Source: Gemmatimonas aurantiaca T-27
Lineage (GTDB): Bacteria > Gemmatimonadota > Gemmatimonadetes > Gemmatimonadales > Gemmatimonadaceae
Assembly: GCF_000010305.1 (NCBI RefSeq)
Contig: NC_012489.1
Span: 124,001-188,000, forward strand
Direction: 5' to 3'
DNA: 64,000 nt
A model generated the notes under the pieces. That model was given only the letters and a program-made list of their open reading frames with translations, was not told the DNA's origin and searched no databases. This document shows positions 18,539 to 27,661 of the stretch, piece by piece. A program made the position numbers and the translations under genes. Within the stretch, counting starts at the first letter, position 1; every line of letters starts with the position of its first letter.

Positions 18539-19939
18539 ATGCAATTTCTCACTCAGAAGACTCTCGCCCGTCGCTCGTTCCTGCAGGGCATGAGCGCCAC
18601 GATCGCGTTGCCGTATCTCGATGCCATGACACCGGCGGGGCAGTTCCTGTCCAAGGCCGGTGGTGCAGCGGCTACCGGTCACAAGCGTCTGGTGTGCATC
18701 GAGTCCGTGCACGGCGCCGCCGGCAGCAATACGTGGGGCGCGTCCAAGTTCCTGTGGGCGCCGGAAGGGGTGGGCAAGCAGTTCTCGCTCAACCCGGAAG
18801 GCGCGCTCATTCCGCTCGACAAGTGGCGTGACAACCTCACGATCGTGAGCAACACCGACGTGCGCATGGCCGAAGCGTTCGACGCGCCGGAAATCGGCGG
18901 CGATCACTTCCGTTCGAGCGCGGTGTTCCTCACGCAGTCGCACCCGAAGCAGACGCAGGGCTCGGATCTGTTCGTGGGCACGTCGTTCGACCAGATCGTG
19001 GCGCGCAAGATCGGTCAGGACACGCCGCTGCCGTCGATGCAGCTCTGCATCGAAAATCTCGATCAGGCCGGCGGGTGTTTCTACAACTACGCCTGCGCGT
19101 ACACCGACACGATCAGTTGGGCCTCGCCCACTGAGCCGCTGCCGATGATCCGCAATCCGCGCGCGGCGTTCGACATGCTCTTTGGTGCTGGCGCGAACAA
19201 CGCCGATCGTTCGGCGCGTCGCAAGGACAACGGCAGCATCCTCGACTGGGTGGTGGGCGAAATCAACTCGCTCAAGCGCGATCTGGGCGCCGCCGACCGT
19301 CGTCGTGTGGATCAGTACCTCGAGAACGTGCGCGAGCTCGAGCGTCGCATCGAGAAGGTCGAAGCCAAGAACACCAGTGGTGACGAGCGGCAGATTCCGG
19401 AAGCTCCGGCTGGTGTGCCGGACAGCTTCGAGGAGCACATGCGCCTGATGTTCGACATCCAGGTGCTGGCGTTCCAGTCGGACATGACCCGTGTGTTCTC
19501 GTTCAAGACGGGCCGCGATGCGTCGAGCCGCGTGTTCGTCGAGAGCGGTACGAACAAGGGCTTCCACCCGGCGTCGCACCATGGCGGTCGTGAAGCGGCC
19601 ATCATGGAATTCAACCTGATCAACAAGTATCACGTGGCGATGCTGCCGTACTTCCTCGAGCGTCTCAAGGAAACGAAGGACGGCGACAGCAACCTGCTCG
19701 ACAACACCACCATCGTGTACGGCTCGCCGATGGCGGACGGCAACGTCCACAACCACCGTCGTTGCCCGCTCATCCTGCTCAGCGGCGACCAGGCGCAGTT
19801 GCCGCGCAACACGCACCTCAAGGCACCCGACGGCACGCCGATGGCCGACGTGTTCCTGTCGCTGCTGCACAACTACGGCATCGACACGCCGAGCTTCGGC
19901 GACAGCGTCTCGCCGTTTGCACTGTACTCCAACGCCTGA
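18539..19939 (+). CDS. DUF1552 domain-containing protein, Tat-exported
   Basis: 466 residues. The N-terminus LARRSFLQGMSATIALPYLD is a twin-arginine signal. The body matches DUF1552, a sulfatase/phosphatase-superfamily-like group: HGAAGSNTWG, GGDHFRSSAVFLT, HPASHHGGR and a long ELERRIEKVEAKN helix. DUF1552 genes are usually paired with DUF1592 genes, as here (27 bp gap, AGGAG seven bases before the ATG). The biochemical role is not known. Confidence 0.88.
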   Translation: MQFLTQKTLARRSFLQGMSATIALPYLDAMTPAGQFLSKAGGAAATGHKRLVCIESVHGAAGSNTWGASKFLWAPEGVGKQFSLNPEGALIPLDKWRDNLTIVSNTDVRMAEAFDAPEIGGDHFRSSAVFLTQSHPKQTQGSDLFVGTSFDQIVARKIGQDTPLPSMQLCIENLDQAGGCFYNYACAYTDTISWASPTEPLPMIRNPRAAFDMLFGAGANNADRSARRKDNGSILDWVVGEINSLKRDLGAADRRRVDQYLENVRELERRIEKVEAKNTSGDERQIPEAPAGVPDSFEEHMRLMFDIQVLAFQSDMTRVFSFKTGRDASSRVFVESGTNKGFHPASHHGGREAAIMEFNLINKYHVAMLPYFLERLKETKDGDSNLLDNTTIVYGSPMADGNVHNHRRCPLILLSGDQAQLPRNTHLKAPDGTPMADVFLSLLHNYGIDTPSFGDSVSPFALYSNA

Positions 19940-19949
19940 GGATTTTCTG

Positions 19950-22082
19950 ATGGACGTGCGGACTCAGTGGTCGACGCGGCTCGTAGGAGCCGCCGCGTTA
20001 CTGGCGGGGACGGTGTCCCCGCTGGCAGCGCAAGACAGCAAGCCGGTGATGCGGGTATCGTCGTCGCCCAACACGGTGGCCGTGTCGTCGACGGCCATGG
20101 CGCAGGCGGCCATGCGTGGTGATATCGCGGCCGTGCGCGCGCTCATTGCGTCGCGAGCCGATGTGAACGCGGCGCAGGGTGATGGTATGACGGCGCTGCA
20201 TTGGGCGGCTGATCGTGGTGATGCCGCGATGGCGACCGCGCTGATCAAGGCGGGTGCCAAGCTCACGCCGATCACGCGCAATGGCGCGTACACTCCCTTG
20301 CACGTGGCTGCACGTGCGGGCAACGGCGCCGTGGTCCAGGCTTTGCTTGCTGCCGGTGCAGATGCCAAGGCACGCACGGAAACGGGTGCGACCGCATTGC
20401 ACCTTTCGGCGCAGGCCGGTGATGTGGCCAGCGTGAAGTCGCTGGTGGCGGCGAAGGCGGATGTGAACGCGAAGGAACCGACGTGGGGTCAGACGCCGCT
20501 CATGTTTGCGGCAGCGTCGGATCGTGCCGAGGCCGTGAAGGCGCTGATGGCGGCAGGCGCCGATGCGTCGATCCGTACGAGCACGGTCGATCTGACCGAA
20601 GAGTTGTCGCGCCAGCAGGCGGCCGCTCGGAAGCGCAACGAAGTGTTGTTCAGCTTCCTGCCTGAGAAGATGCGCGATTCGGTGATCAAGGCGTTCGAAA
20701 AGCAGGCGGCCGAGCAGGCTGCGCAGCTTCGCTTACGGGCGGGCGGTGCGCCGGCCACGCCGGCTGTCGGTGCCCAGCCAGGTGGTGGGGCGGCGCCCGC
20801 ACGTGCTGCCGCACCCGCTGGCGCTGCACCGGCCACGGCGGCTCCAGCGGTCGCTACCGCAGCCGCTGCAAAGCCCGCCGGTGACAGTGCGGCCAAGCCG
20901 GCATTCAAGGTTGGCGTGCAGGCGCCGCCGGTGAATGATCTGACGCCAGCTCAGGTGCAGGAAGCGATTCTGGCCGGTCGCACGGTGTACGACAGCAAGC
21001 AGAAGGTCGACGGGAAGGTCGAGACGATCATCCCGGCCGATACCACGAACGGCTTCAATGCCGGCTATGAGGCCACCGTTGGCAGCATGGGCGGACTGTC
21101 CGCACTCCACCATGCGGCACGGCAGGGTAACCTGGCCGCCGCCATGGCACTCATCGAGTCGGGTGCGAACATCAACGAAGTCGCGGTCAGCGACAGCGTG
21201 ACTCCGTTGCTCATGGCCACGATCAATGGCCAGTTCGATCTCGCGATGGCGATGGTGAAGAAGGGCGCGAACGTGCGCATCGAGAGCATTCACGGCCTCA
21301 CGCCGCTGTATGCCACGATCAACGTGATGTGGCACCCGCGGTCGCGGTATCCGCAGCCGCAGGCCATTCAGACGCAGAAGACCACGCACATCGAGTTGAT
21401 GGATGCACTGATCAAGGCCGGCGCCGACGTGAACGTGCGTTTGCGCAAGAATCTGTGGTTCTTCGGGTTCAGCAACTGTGGTAACGCCAACTGCGGTCTC
21501 GAAGCGCTCGATGGCACCTCTGCGTTCTGGCGTGCCACGTATGGTGTGGACCTGGAAGCGATGAAGCTGCTGAAGGCGGCCGGCGCCGTTGATACGATTC
21601 CCCAGTACAAGGCGCCCACGACGGCACGTCGTGGTGGTGGTTTTGGACGGGCACCCGCCGTGGCGCTCAACGCCGCGATCGATTCTGCTTCCAAGGCCGT
21701 GCCAGCCGGTATCGGCGTCTATCCCATCCATGCGGCGGCCGGTGTTGGTTATGGCAACGGCTTCGCCGGCAACTCGCATCGTCATGCGCCGGATGGCTGG
21801 ATGCCCGTGATGAAGTATCTCGTCGAAGAGTTGCATCACGACGTCAACAAGCGTGACATCAACGGCTACACCCCGTTGCATCATGCGGCGGCGCGCGGCG
21901 ACAACGAGATGATCAACTATCTCGTGAGCAAGGGCGCCGACCCGAAGGCCGTGGGTCGCGATTTCAAGACGACGATCGACATGGCCAACGGCCCGGTGGA
22001 GCGTCTGCGCCCCTTCCCCGAGACCATCGTGTTGCTCGAGAAGCTCGGCGCGGTGAATAGCCATCGTTGCGTCTCCTGCTGA
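19950..22082 (+). CDS. Secreted ankyrin-repeat protein
   Basis: 710 residues. A signal peptide (STRLVGAAALLAGTVSPLAAQ) is followed by four or five ankyrin repeats (GMTALHWAADRGDAAMATAL; YTPLHVAARAGNGAVVQALL), a Pro/Ala-rich linker (about 275-330), and a second ankyrin set from about residue 385 to the end (GGLSALHHAARQGNLAAAMA; GYTPLHHAAARGDNEMINYL). It follows DUF1552 by 10 bp with GAGGA overlapping the previous stop, so it is the third gene of the DUF1592-DUF1552-ankyrin operon. It is probably a periplasmic scaffold for the other two (inference). The gene ends at a strong hairpin. Confidence 0.85.
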   Translation: MDVRTQWSTRLVGAAALLAGTVSPLAAQDSKPVMRVSSSPNTVAVSSTAMAQAAMRGDIAAVRALIASRADVNAAQGDGMTALHWAADRGDAAMATALIKAGAKLTPITRNGAYTPLHVAARAGNGAVVQALLAAGADAKARTETGATALHLSAQAGDVASVKSLVAAKADVNAKEPTWGQTPLMFAAASDRAEAVKALMAAGADASIRTSTVDLTEELSRQQAAARKRNEVLFSFLPEKMRDSVIKAFEKQAAEQAAQLRLRAGGAPATPAVGAQPGGGAAPARAAAPAGAAPATAAPAVATAAAAKPAGDSAAKPAFKVGVQAPPVNDLTPAQVQEAILAGRTVYDSKQKVDGKVETIIPADTTNGFNAGYEATVGSMGGLSALHHAARQGNLAAAMALIESGANINEVAVSDSVTPLLMATINGQFDLAMAMVKKGANVRIESIHGLTPLYATINVMWHPRSRYPQPQAIQTQKTTHIELMDALIKAGADVNVRLRKNLWFFGFSNCGNANCGLEALDGTSAFWRATYGVDLEAMKLLKAAGAVDTIPQYKAPTTARRGGGFGRAPAVALNAAIDSASKAVPAGIGVYPIHAAAGVGYGNGFAGNSHRHAPDGWMPVMKYLVEELHHDVNKRDINGYTPLHHAAARGDNEMINYLVSKGADPKAVGRDFKTTIDMANGPVERLRPFPETIVLLEKLGAVNSHRCVSC

Positions 22083-22126
22083 TCTGACATCACCGCTGCA
22101 CAACGCTGTACCACGCTGCACAACAA

Positions 22127-22159
22127 CGAAGGGCCCGCGACACGGTCGCGGGCCCTTCG
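22127..22159. terminator. Bidirectional terminator between convergent genes
   Basis: CGAAGGGCCCGCGAC and GTCGCGGGCCCTTCG form a perfect 15-bp stem around ACG, between the ankyrin stop (22082) and the convergent stop at 22193. Confidence 0.85.
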
Positions 22160-22192
22160 TGTGTTTCGGTGTTCCGAGGATGGTGGCGCTGC

Positions 22193-23215
22193 TTACTTCT
22201 TCTCGCCGGCCAACAGCAGCGTGATGTGCTCCTGCGCCTGCTGCAGACCACCTTCGCCGTTGCCCCAGTCGATCCGCCCATCGGCGTTCACGTCCGCACC
22301 GGCGGCAAGCTGTGAGGCCAGAGAGGCCAACTGACCGGTGAGCGTGGCCGCTTCCTTCACATCGCTGGTTTCCTGGATCTTCTTCGCCAGTGCAATCACC
22401 TGATCGACGCGCGTGGCCGTGGACCGCGCCGCCGTGGCGATGTGTGTGGAGTGAATCTTCACATTGGGCGAGGCCGTGGATTCCTTCGACGCCAGCTCGA
22501 TGTGCTGCGCGACACCCAACGCCGCGCGCTTCACGCCGAATCCTTTGCCGGGGCCGGTCGTGACAATGGTGGGATCGACCGCATGCAACACGTGGCCAGC
22601 GTGCAGCTTCATCGCCGCGAGATCGGTCGTGTTCCGTGTGGCGAGTGCCGCATGCTGCGATGCCACCTGCGCCTCGGTGAACGCGATGGGCAGCAGGCCC
22701 GCCTTTTCCGGCGTATCGACGAAGCTCGTGGTGACATGCCCGATGTGCGTGCCCACCATGCCTGGCGGCAGTGCACTTGCGGCCACGAATCCCGGGGCGA
22801 CCGGCGCCGCAATGCGGCCTGGCAACGGAGCCCCGGTGAGCTTGGCCACCACACTGTCGAATTGCGCGCGCAGCCCGAGATCGGTGCTCACCACAAATCG
22901 CTGGCGCTGATAAGCCGTGTCGGAGAGCCCCTTCGACTTGAGGAGCTCGGTGATGAGCTGCCGCTTCTTGGCAGCCAGTTCATGCTGTGCTTCGCCGGTC
23001 TTGTTCTTGGCCTGCGCCTGACGCGCATCAGCCGAATCGTTGACGGCGGTGATCGCCACGTGGATCTCGGCCAGCTTCGAGACATCCACAGATGGAGCGC
23101 GACCGGGCGCTGATTGCGCCTGCAACACGCCATGCGGAAGCAGGAATGCAGCGGAAAGCAGTGCGGTGCTGGACACTGCGCACGACACGGTACGCGCCAG
23201 GGTAGGGCGAGGCAT
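22193..23215 (-). CDS. Secreted protein with DUF4142-like helices and an EF-hand-like loop
   Basis: 340 residues from the ATG at 23215, which gives a good signal peptide (RTVSCAVSSTALLSAAFLLP). A start at 23251 is also possible; neither has a clear SD. The mature protein is mostly helical and rich in Ala, Gln and His. A segment around 150-260 (TEAQVASQHAALATRNTTDLA) recalls DUF4142-type four-helix proteins, but I cannot assign it. Near the C-terminus GADVNADGRIDWGN fits the Ca-binding DxNxDGxID loop, as in EF-hands and dockerins. It is divergent from the creatininase-family gene. Confidence 0.65.
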   Translation of the reverse strand: MPRPTLARTVSCAVSSTALLSAAFLLPHGVLQAQSAPGRAPSVDVSKLAEIHVAITAVNDSADARQAQAKNKTGEAQHELAAKKRQLITELLKSKGLSDTAYQRQRFVVSTDLGLRAQFDSVVAKLTGAPLPGRIAAPVAPGFVAASALPPGMVGTHIGHVTTSFVDTPEKAGLLPIAFTEAQVASQHAALATRNTTDLAAMKLHAGHVLHAVDPTIVTTGPGKGFGVKRAALGVAQHIELASKESTASPNVKIHSTHIATAARSTATRVDQVIALAKKIQETSDVKEAATLTGQLASLASQLAAGADVNADGRIDWGNGEGGLQQAQEHITLLLAGEKK

Positions 23216-23400
23216 GGAGATGCGTCCGACGAAGGGCGGGAGGTGGGACATTGCAGCGCCAGGAAGGAGGGAGCGCAACGGAAAAGCGATCACGAAAACC
23301 CACGCGTGAAACTGGCGCGACCGTGCGGAAAGACGCAACGTCGTGGGGTCGGCGATCATCTGCCGCGTCCCACCTGCTGCCGTTTCCTCTCCCCACCGGT

Positions 23401-24402
23401 ATGACCAGCATGCCTCTCCTCCCTATTACGCGATCCCCGCGTACTTCGCTCACTGCGTCCATTCGGACCGCGCTGGCATCCGCCGCGATCATGGTGACGA
23501 CCGCCACGCTCTTCGCCCCGGCGGCACAGGCGCAGCCCGGCGCGCCGCGCGATCCCCGTTCCATGGGGGGCGGCAATTGCCCGCAGAATCCCTACAACTG
23601 CGCGGATACGCCGAACCCGCTGCCGACGGCCAACACGGTGTGGCTCGAGGAAATGACGTGGATGGATGTGCGTGATGCGCTCAAGGCCGGCAAGACGACG
23701 GTCATCATCACCACGGGCGGTATGGAGCCAAACGGGCCGTGGCTGGTCACGGGCAAGCACAATTACGTGCTGCACGCCAATTGTGAGGCCATTGCCCGCA
23801 AGCTGGGCAACGCGCTGTGTGCGCCCATCGTGAAGTTCGTGCCCGAAGGCAATCTCGAGCCGCCCTCCGGCCACATGACGTCGCCCGGCACGATGACACT
23901 CCGTGAAGGCACGTTCCGCAACCTGCTCACGGACCTGGTGCACAGCCTCAAGGTCCATGGCTTCAAGAACATCATCCTGATCGGCGACAGCGGTGGCAAT
24001 CAGGGTGGCCAGCGTGCGGTGGCGGACTCGCTCACGAAGATCTGGCAGGGCTCCCCGGTGGTGGCGCACGTGCAGGAGTACTACGACTACGCCAGTGTGA
24101 CCGAGTACATGAAGACGCGAGGCCTCGTGGAGGGTACGGCGGACAACCTGCACGACGACGCGATCATCACGCTCAACATGTTCATCGATGATCCAAAGAG
24201 CGTGCGCTACGACGAGCGCGTGAAGGCCGGCAAGGCAACGATCAACGGCGTGTCGGTGGCCGATCGCAAGAAGAACACGGAGCTGGCCCGCCAGATCGTG
24301 GAGTATCGTGCCAAGGTCACCATCGAGGCGATCAACAAGGCGATTGCCAACAAGGGTACGCTGCCGGCGCCGCCGCGTCGTGCGCCTGGTGGGACGTTCT
24401 GA
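23401..24402 (+). CDS. Creatininase family protein with altered metal ligands, exported
   Basis: 333 residues with a signal peptide (TALASAAIMVTTATLFAPAAQAQ). The fold is that of creatinine amidohydrolase: GGMEPNGPWLVTGKHN, then GNLEPPSGHMTSPGTMTL, then LIGDSGGNQGGQRAVAD and a final helical part. In the enzyme family the first motif is usually GSxEQHGxHLPLxTD and the third NGHGGN. Here the His after Glu is Asn, the metal-binding Asp is replaced and the third-motif His is Ser. So the fold assignment is good, but classical two-metal amidohydrolase activity is doubtful. It ends before a strong hairpin. Confidence 0.78.
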   Translation: MTSMPLLPITRSPRTSLTASIRTALASAAIMVTTATLFAPAAQAQPGAPRDPRSMGGGNCPQNPYNCADTPNPLPTANTVWLEEMTWMDVRDALKAGKTTVIITTGGMEPNGPWLVTGKHNYVLHANCEAIARKLGNALCAPIVKFVPEGNLEPPSGHMTSPGTMTLREGTFRNLLTDLVHSLKVHGFKNIILIGDSGGNQGGQRAVADSLTKIWQGSPVVAHVQEYYDYASVTEYMKTRGLVEGTADNLHDDAIITLNMFIDDPKSVRYDERVKAGKATINGVSVADRKKNTELARQIVEYRAKVTIEAINKAIANKGTLPAPPRRAPGGTF

Positions 24403-24421
24403 TCATTCTGACAGGAAAACT

Positions 24422-24463
24422 TTGCCACGGATGACACGGCTATAGCCGCGTCATCCGTGGCAA
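24422..24463. terminator. Bidirectional terminator between convergent genes
   Basis: TTGCCACGGATGAC and GTCATCCGTGGCAA form a perfect 14-bp stem; the loop itself contains CGGCTATAGCCG, so the hairpin can extend. It lies between convergent stops at 24402 and 24491. Confidence 0.85.
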
Positions 24464-24490
24464 GCAGTTTGTATGCACCGACATGGGCCT

Positions 24491-25165
24491 CTAGCTGAGA
24501 GCCGCGCCAACCCGGTTGATGTCCCGGGCCTCGAGCACCTGCTGGTCGGTGCCGTGCAGAGCCACCTGCGTCATCGCCCGACCGATGATGCGGGTCGTGG
24601 AGGTGGAATCAGGTGCCAGGCGACGAATGAGTGGCACGAAGATTCGCAACACACTGTAAAGCACATTGTACACGGCCGTCCGCGAACGGATGCCGTCCAA
24701 CGGCTGAATGAACGCCGGCCGGAATACGTAGGCGTTTTTGCCGAACCGTGCGCGAACCGTGTTCTCGGCACGACCCTTCACACGCGCCCACATCACCGGT
24801 CCCTTTTCGGTGGCATCGGTACTGGCACCGGATACGAACAGGAAGCGCGCATTCGGACTTCCCTGGTAGAGGGCGTCCGCCGCCGCGGCCGTCACGTCGT
24901 AGGTGATCGCGGTGTAGGCGGCTTCCGACATGCCAGCCGACGATACGCCGAGGCAGAAGCAGCAGGCGTCCACGTCGAGGAACGCATCGCCTACACCGGT
25001 GAAATCGGTGAAATCGCGATGCACCACGCTGTGCACCTTGGGTGACGGCGACGACAGCGGTTGCCGTACGATGGCTTCGATGCGCGTGATGCGGGGCTCG
25101 TCGATGAGTGCGCGCAGTACACCCTGCCCGATCATTCCGGTGGCGCCGAACAACACGATCTTCAT
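24491..25165 (-). CDS. NAD(P)H-binding (atypical SDR) protein
   Basis: 224 residues. The N-terminal GATGMIGQGVLRALIDEP is the GxxGxxG dinucleotide loop of NAD(P)-binding epimerase-like proteins (NmrA/HTATIP2-like). CFCLGVSSAGMSEAAYTAITYD and FLFVSGASTDATEKG resemble the HTATIP2 group. The classical YxxxK catalytic pair is not obvious (MWARVKGRAEN carries the Lys). It lies 45 bp behind the MBL-fold gene on the same strand and is probably controlled by the TetR gene upstream. Confidence 0.8.
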   Translation of the reverse strand: MKIVLFGATGMIGQGVLRALIDEPRITRIEAIVRQPLSSPSPKVHSVVHRDFTDFTGVGDAFLDVDACCFCLGVSSAGMSEAAYTAITYDVTAAAADALYQGSPNARFLFVSGASTDATEKGPVMWARVKGRAENTVRARFGKNAYVFRPAFIQPLDGIRSRTAVYNVLYSVLRIFVPLIRRLAPDSTSTTRIIGRAMTQVALHGTDQQVLEARDINRVGAALS

Positions 25166-25210
25166 GGGCGGATCTCCGAGACAGAGCCGAAATGCGAAGG
25201 AACGGACGGA

Positions 25211-26344
25211 TCAGCGATCACGCCACCAGGCGCGTGTGGCTCCTGCACCATCGAGGCCGATCGTTTCGCCGGGACGCGGCGTGAGGAGTGGCAGGTCGCG
25301 CAGGGCACGTGAACCGGTGTGAGCCGCCTGCAGACGTTCGATGGGGTCATCCCACGAGTGGTATGCGAGATTGAACAATCCCCAATGCACGGGCAACATC
25401 GCACGGCCTCGCAGGGCTTCTTGTGCCGTCACCGCTTGCTCCGGCAAGAGATGCACCGTTGGCCAACCCTGACCGTAGGCGCCAATCTGCATCAGTGTGA
25501 GATCGAAAGGTCCGAGGCGCTCACCGATATCATGAAACAGCGAGGTCATGCCACTGTCACCCGAGTAGAAGACCCGGTGCGCAGAGGTGGTGATGGCCCA
25601 GCTTGCCCACAACGTGGCATCGCGATCGAGCAATGAACGGCCCGAGGCATGACGTGCTGGTGCGCAGGTAAAGGTTACGCCGCCGATCTGCTGTGATTCC
25701 CACCAGTCACATTCGGTGATCTGTTCGGGAGCGATGCCCCAGTGTTCGAGATGGGCCCCCACGCCCAGTGGCACGAGAAAGCGCAAGGCACGTGAGCCGC
25801 GCTGCATCGCGCCGTTGGCCGTGCGCTGCTGCGCGTGACGTACGGCGAGCGTCACGATGGTGTGCTGATCGAGATGATCGTAGTGGTCGTGCGAAATCAC
25901 CACGACATCGGGAAGCGGCAGATCGTCGAGAGCCGTAGGTGGCGCATACCACCGACGTGGACCAGCCCAGCTCACCGGCGAAGCGCGTTCTCCCCACACC
26001 GGATCGATCAGTACATCCAGTCCACCGATTTCGAGACGCAGTGACGAGTGACCAAACCACGTCACACGCGGCGCGTGGGCGGGGGCGGTGAGCCGAACAT
26101 CGCTTGGACGCACCACCGGCAGCACATGCGATGGCACCGATTGCCGACTGCGCGTGAACAGTCCCTGCACCATGGCACCGACCTTCATCACCATCGGCTC
26201 AACATTCAGAAAACGCCCGTCGCGCGATTGTGGTGAACTCGCGATACGCGCGGCACGCAACTGTGCGCTGGGGCTCGTGCCGACGCGGGGACCAAGGCGG
26301 TGTGCGCCGATGGCATCACAGGGAGAGAGTGTGGCGGTGCTCAT
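25211..26344 (-). CDS. MBL-fold metallohydrolase (NAPE-PLD/UlaG-like)
   Basis: 377 residues from the ATG at 26344; a longer frame to 26404 overlaps the TetR gene. Metallo-beta-lactamase motifs: WFGHSSLRLEIGGLDVLIDP, ISHDHYDHLD (HxHxDH-type site), APARHASGR, VFYSGDSGM and LPVHWGLF. The order and spacing are those of the NAPE-phospholipase D-like branch that acts on phospholipid-type phosphodiesters, but the substrate is an inference. It is the second gene of the TetR-MBL-SDR unit, 20 bp behind tetR. Confidence 0.85.
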   Translation of the reverse strand: MSTATLSPCDAIGAHRLGPRVGTSPSAQLRAARIASSPQSRDGRFLNVEPMVMKVGAMVQGLFTRSRQSVPSHVLPVVRPSDVRLTAPAHAPRVTWFGHSSLRLEIGGLDVLIDPVWGERASPVSWAGPRRWYAPPTALDDLPLPDVVVISHDHYDHLDQHTIVTLAVRHAQQRTANGAMQRGSRALRFLVPLGVGAHLEHWGIAPEQITECDWWESQQIGGVTFTCAPARHASGRSLLDRDATLWASWAITTSAHRVFYSGDSGMTSLFHDIGERLGPFDLTLMQIGAYGQGWPTVHLLPEQAVTAQEALRGRAMLPVHWGLFNLAYHSWDDPIERLQAAHTGSRALRDLPLLTPRPGETIGLDGAGATRAWWRDR

Positions 26345-26364
26345 GGAGTGGTTTTTCGGATGGC

Positions 26365-26982
26365 TCAGGCCGTACGCGTGTGTTGAAGCAGCAACGGTGC
26401 GCACATCACGCGCACGGCGTCGCCAATGAGAGTGCGGAACTGCTCGCGGGATGTGGCGCTGTGTTTGTGGCCCCGCGCCACGGCATGCAGCATCACCGCG
26501 AGTTGGGCCGGCGTGAGTGCCAGGGGCTCGAGCATCGGCGTCAGCGGTGAAGCCGCGATACGCCGGGCGAGTACCTGGTGAAATCGTGCGTCGTATTCAG
26601 CGGCCATCGGGCCGATCAAGGTCGGACCGATTTCGCGAAGGTCCGAGGCAACTGCCGACCCCAGTCCGATGAAGTCACCCATCCACGCATCGAACGCGCT
26701 CACCAGTCCCTGCTCGAGATCCGGCGTTTCCAGGGCCCGTTGCGCCGCCAGCTCGGCGCGTCGCATGGCGTGCTCCACCACGGCGCGGAAGAGTTGCTCC
26801 TTGGCCGCGAAATGCAGATAGAGCCCCTGTCGCGAGATCTGTGCGGCGTCCGCGATATCCTGCATGGACGTTTTCCGGTATCCGAAACGCATGAAAACGC
26901 CCAGTGCGGCGTCGAGCAGCGCCTCCAGGCGCCCGGAATCGGGCAGCGACGGCATGCCGTCCTGTTCTTGGACTGTACTCAT
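26365..26982 (-). CDS. TetR family transcriptional regulator
   Basis: 205 residues. The N-terminal HTH is ALGVFMRFGYRKTSMQDIADAAQISRQGLYLHFAAKEQLFRAVV, diagnostic of TetR. The C-terminal ligand domain is helical and not assignable. The gene heads the tetR-MBL-SDR cluster, so it likely controls itself and that cluster. A palindrome at 26981-27000 overlaps its start codon. Confidence 0.9.
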   Translation of the reverse strand: MSTVQEQDGMPSLPDSGRLEALLDAALGVFMRFGYRKTSMQDIADAAQISRQGLYLHFAAKEQLFRAVVEHAMRRAELAAQRALETPDLEQGLVSAFDAWMGDFIGLGSAVASDLREIGPTLIGPMAAEYDARFHQVLARRIAASPLTPMLEPLALTPAQLAVMLHAVARGHKHSATSREQFRTLIGDAVRVMCAPLLLQHTRTA

Positions 26983-27000
26983 ATGTCAACACAGACATAT
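26981..27000. promoter_or_regulatory. Likely TetR operator overlapping the tetR start
   Basis: ATATGTC-AACACA-GACATAT, a perfect 7-bp inverted repeat with a 6-base spacer, covers the tetR ATG and the divergent promoter region. Its size fits TetR-type operators; binding is inferred. Confidence 0.6.
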
Positions 27001-27058
27001 TAGATACTTTCTGTCAAGTAAGACTGCGCTCAATACCTGACAGGGCTACTTTTGGGGT

Positions 27059-27595
27059 ATGTCTATCTCGTGGCTCAGAAATCCCCGGCGAGCTGCTGGT
27101 GCCCCCCTCCGACGGCCCCTACCGATGGTCGCGGTGGTCGTGGCGGCCGCATTGTCGGTGGCCGCCTGTGGCGCAGGCGAAACCTCGGCGAGCTCACGCG
27201 GCACAGACACCGCGGCCGGCGCCGGTCTGCTGGGTGCGGCCATGAGTGGCGTACGGCCGGATGGCCGCGACGCGGCCGTCAGCGACTCGGGGCCGAATGT
27301 GCGCGTGGAATTCCGCACCGACTCCGTGCGGTTGGTCATGGATGCTGCGATCGGTGACCAGATCAATGCCCTGCAGCCACCGGTTCTCGAACTGCCGGAC
27401 GGACGGCGTCTCAGCTTCCAGGGTTCGGAGATCACACCGGATAGCGCGTACTTCGTCGGAGACGTGGCCCTGATGCTGCCACGCAGCGGCGCGCCCAGCG
27501 AAGCCACGCTGCATACAAGCTATTGCCGATCCGGCGAGCGGTTGTGCCGCAGTGTGTCGCGCACCGTGCGGATAACAGAACGCGCGGGCGACTGA
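27059..27595 (+). CDS. Putative lipoprotein of unknown function
   Basis: 178 residues. A positively charged N-terminus and hydrophobic helix end in the lipobox LSVAAC (Cys about residue 37), so it is an exported lipoprotein. The rest is strand-rich with no family I recognise; two Cys (YCRSGERLC) near the C-terminus could pair. It is divergent from tetR with only 76 bp between starts, so the TetR operator may affect it too. Confidence 0.7.
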   Translation: MSISWLRNPRRAAGAPLRRPLPMVAVVVAAALSVAACGAGETSASSRGTDTAAGAGLLGAAMSGVRPDGRDAAVSDSGPNVRVEFRTDSVRLVMDAAIGDQINALQPPVLELPDGRRLSFQGSEITPDSAYFVGDVALMLPRSGAPSEATLHTSYCRSGERLCRSVSRTVRITERAGD

Positions 27596-27661
27596 TCGGC
27601 ATCAGCCGATCGGCCACCCACGCGTGTCTGCGCTGCGAAAATCGCTGTTGGCGGCCGCTGA

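Noticed and set aside
17072-19870. Long minus-strand open frames opposite DUF1592 and DUF1552 (464 and 456 codons)
   Set aside because: They are antisense to clear genes, His/Arg-rich and without motifs; long antisense frames are expected in GC-rich codon usage.
27001-27025. TTGACA near the tetR start as a promoter
   Set aside because: No -10 with proper spacing could be matched; the palindrome is the stronger signal.
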